64,000 bases of DNA. It comes from Paracyclopina nana (taxonomy: Eukaryota; Arthropoda; Copepoda; Cyclopoida; Cyclopettidae). Position 1 is the first letter of the stretch. Each line of letters starts with the position of its first letter. Shown piece by piece: positions 63,301 to 64,000 of this stretch. A model generated the notes under the pieces. The model did not search any database and was not told the origin of the DNA. It saw only the letters and a list, made by a program, of their open reading frames with translations. The translations under genes and the position numbers were made by a program. The stretch is taken from positions 3,484,501 to 3,548,500 of the forward strand of contig JAGUCH010000002.1 of the NCBI GenBank assembly GCA_019096065.1, in the 5' to 3' direction.

Positions 63301-64000
63301 GAGCAAGAAAAGACAAACAGGGACCACACCATCAGAACATTGAATGATGAAATTGCAAACCAAGATGAAGTTATCAACAAGCTCAATAAGGAAAAGAAGC
63401 ATATGAGTGAGAACAGTGCTAAAGCTTCTGAGGATCTCCAAGTTGCAGAGGACAAGGTCAACCATTTGAGTAAAATTAAACAAAAATTGGAAGGGACACT
63501 TGATGAGCTTAATGATTCCCTCCAAAGGGAAAAGAGGGCAAGATCTGATGTTGAAAAAACCAGGAGGAAAATTGAAGGTGACCTTAAAGTTACTCAGGAA
63601 ACTGTTGCTGAGCTTGAAAGGGCAAAAAAAGAGGCAGAGAACACCATTGCTAGGAAAGAAAAAGACTATGGCCAGCTTGCTAGTCGACTGGATGATGAAC
63701 AATCCATTGTTGGAAAAACTCAGAAATCTATCAAGGAAATCCAAGGAAGAGTTGAGGAGATGGAAGAGGAACTGGAAGCTGAAAGACAAGCTAGAGCAAA
63801 GGCTGAGCGCCAAAGGTCTGACCTTGCAAGAGAGCTTGAGAGCCTTGGAGAGCGCCTAGGAGAGGCTGGAGGTGCAACTCATGCTCAAATGGAACTAAAT
63901 AAGAAGAGAGATGCTGAGGTCCAGAAGCTTCGGAAAGATTTGGAAGAAGCACACATTCAGCAAGAATCTACTTTGATCAACTTGAAAAAGAAGCATCAAG
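60354..64000 (+). CDS. Mhc: Muscle myosin heavy chain, Mhc copy 3 (runs off the right edge)
   Basis: Coding exon 60354-60566 (71 codons) and a giant exon from 60625, open to the window end. It has the same plan as copy 1: P-loop GESGAGKT, switch I NDNSSRFGKF, switch II DIAGFE, loop 2 with KKKKKAGG, CNGVLEGIRIC, and the beginning of the rod. One residue is inserted after the P-loop region (SGKQKASKK against SGKKAAKK). The motor is almost identical to copy 1, including most silent sites, while the lever-arm and early rod differ more (for example KRQVFQKK against KRKVYQKK). About 1200 residues are visible, with no stop or frameshift. It is a functional-looking gene. Confidence 0.93.

Noticed and set aside
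63043-63813. A 256-codon minus-strand open frame (and many others) opposite the Mhc exons
   Set aside because: They are mirror frames of coiled-coil coding sequence, which has few stops on the opposite strand. They show repetitive Leu/Ser/Phe composition and no independent features.
1-64000. CRISPR arrays, bacterial operons, riboswitches or rRNA
   Set aside because: The introns, polyadenylation signals and animal gene families show eukaryotic nuclear DNA. No spaced identical short repeats or rRNA sequence was seen.

Overview
The window is nuclear DNA of an animal, almost certainly an arthropod with a compact genome. It holds U2-type introns of about 50-70 bp, a striated-muscle myosin heavy chain (Mhc) cluster, a Cad87A/Cad74A-type cadherin, an ionotropic-receptor-like channel, an S28 serine protease, and many transposons. 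A crustacean-like host is a guess; the class cannot be fixed from the sequence alone. Host genes are AT-rich and intact. Almost all damaged reading frames lie in mobile elements or in one Mhc relic.

Layout. 1-3680: the 5' half of a GC-rich Ty3/gypsy element on the minus strand (LTR, gag, start of pol). 3759-5402: S28 peptidase, four exons. 5904-8016: divergent ionotropic receptor, eight exons. 8491-14681: large single-pass cadherin, seven exons. 14.7-17.4 kb: non-coding, with one MITE. 17.4-26.3 kb: a complete Mhc gene with a non-coding first exon, an intron full of MITEs, and a motor plus most of the rod in one 5-kb exon. 26.3-31.8 kb: AT-rich spacer with tandem repeats and two hAT-like elements. 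31800-56486: a single giant LTR retroelement. 56.7-58.4 kb: an Mhc copy collapsed by internal deletions. 58.9-64.0 kb: a third Mhc copy, intact until the window edge.

The outstanding object is the 24,687-bp retroelement. Two 709-bp LTRs appear identical base for base. They are flanked by the short duplication ACTA, and a primer-binding site lies 3 nt after the 5' LTR. Inside are a 769-codon gag, a frame-disrupted pol (protease, RT, RNase H, integrase and a very long tail), then about 5.7 kb of non-coding DNA crowded with short perfect hairpins in modules spaced about 0.8 kb apart. After that come two multi-exon genes on the antisense strand, an unrecognised sense-strand gene, and a sense-strand envelope-like glycoprotein. 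Antisense introns can survive retrotransposition because the genomic RNA is the opposite strand, so this looks like a cargo-carrying, virus-like LTR element.

The Mhc genes share a non-coding first exon, a 71-codon second exon and a giant third exon. No mutually exclusive exon cassettes are visible in the giant exon, so isoform diversity may come from tandem gene copies. The two good copies are a patchwork of nearly identical and clearly diverged tracts, which suggests gene conversion.
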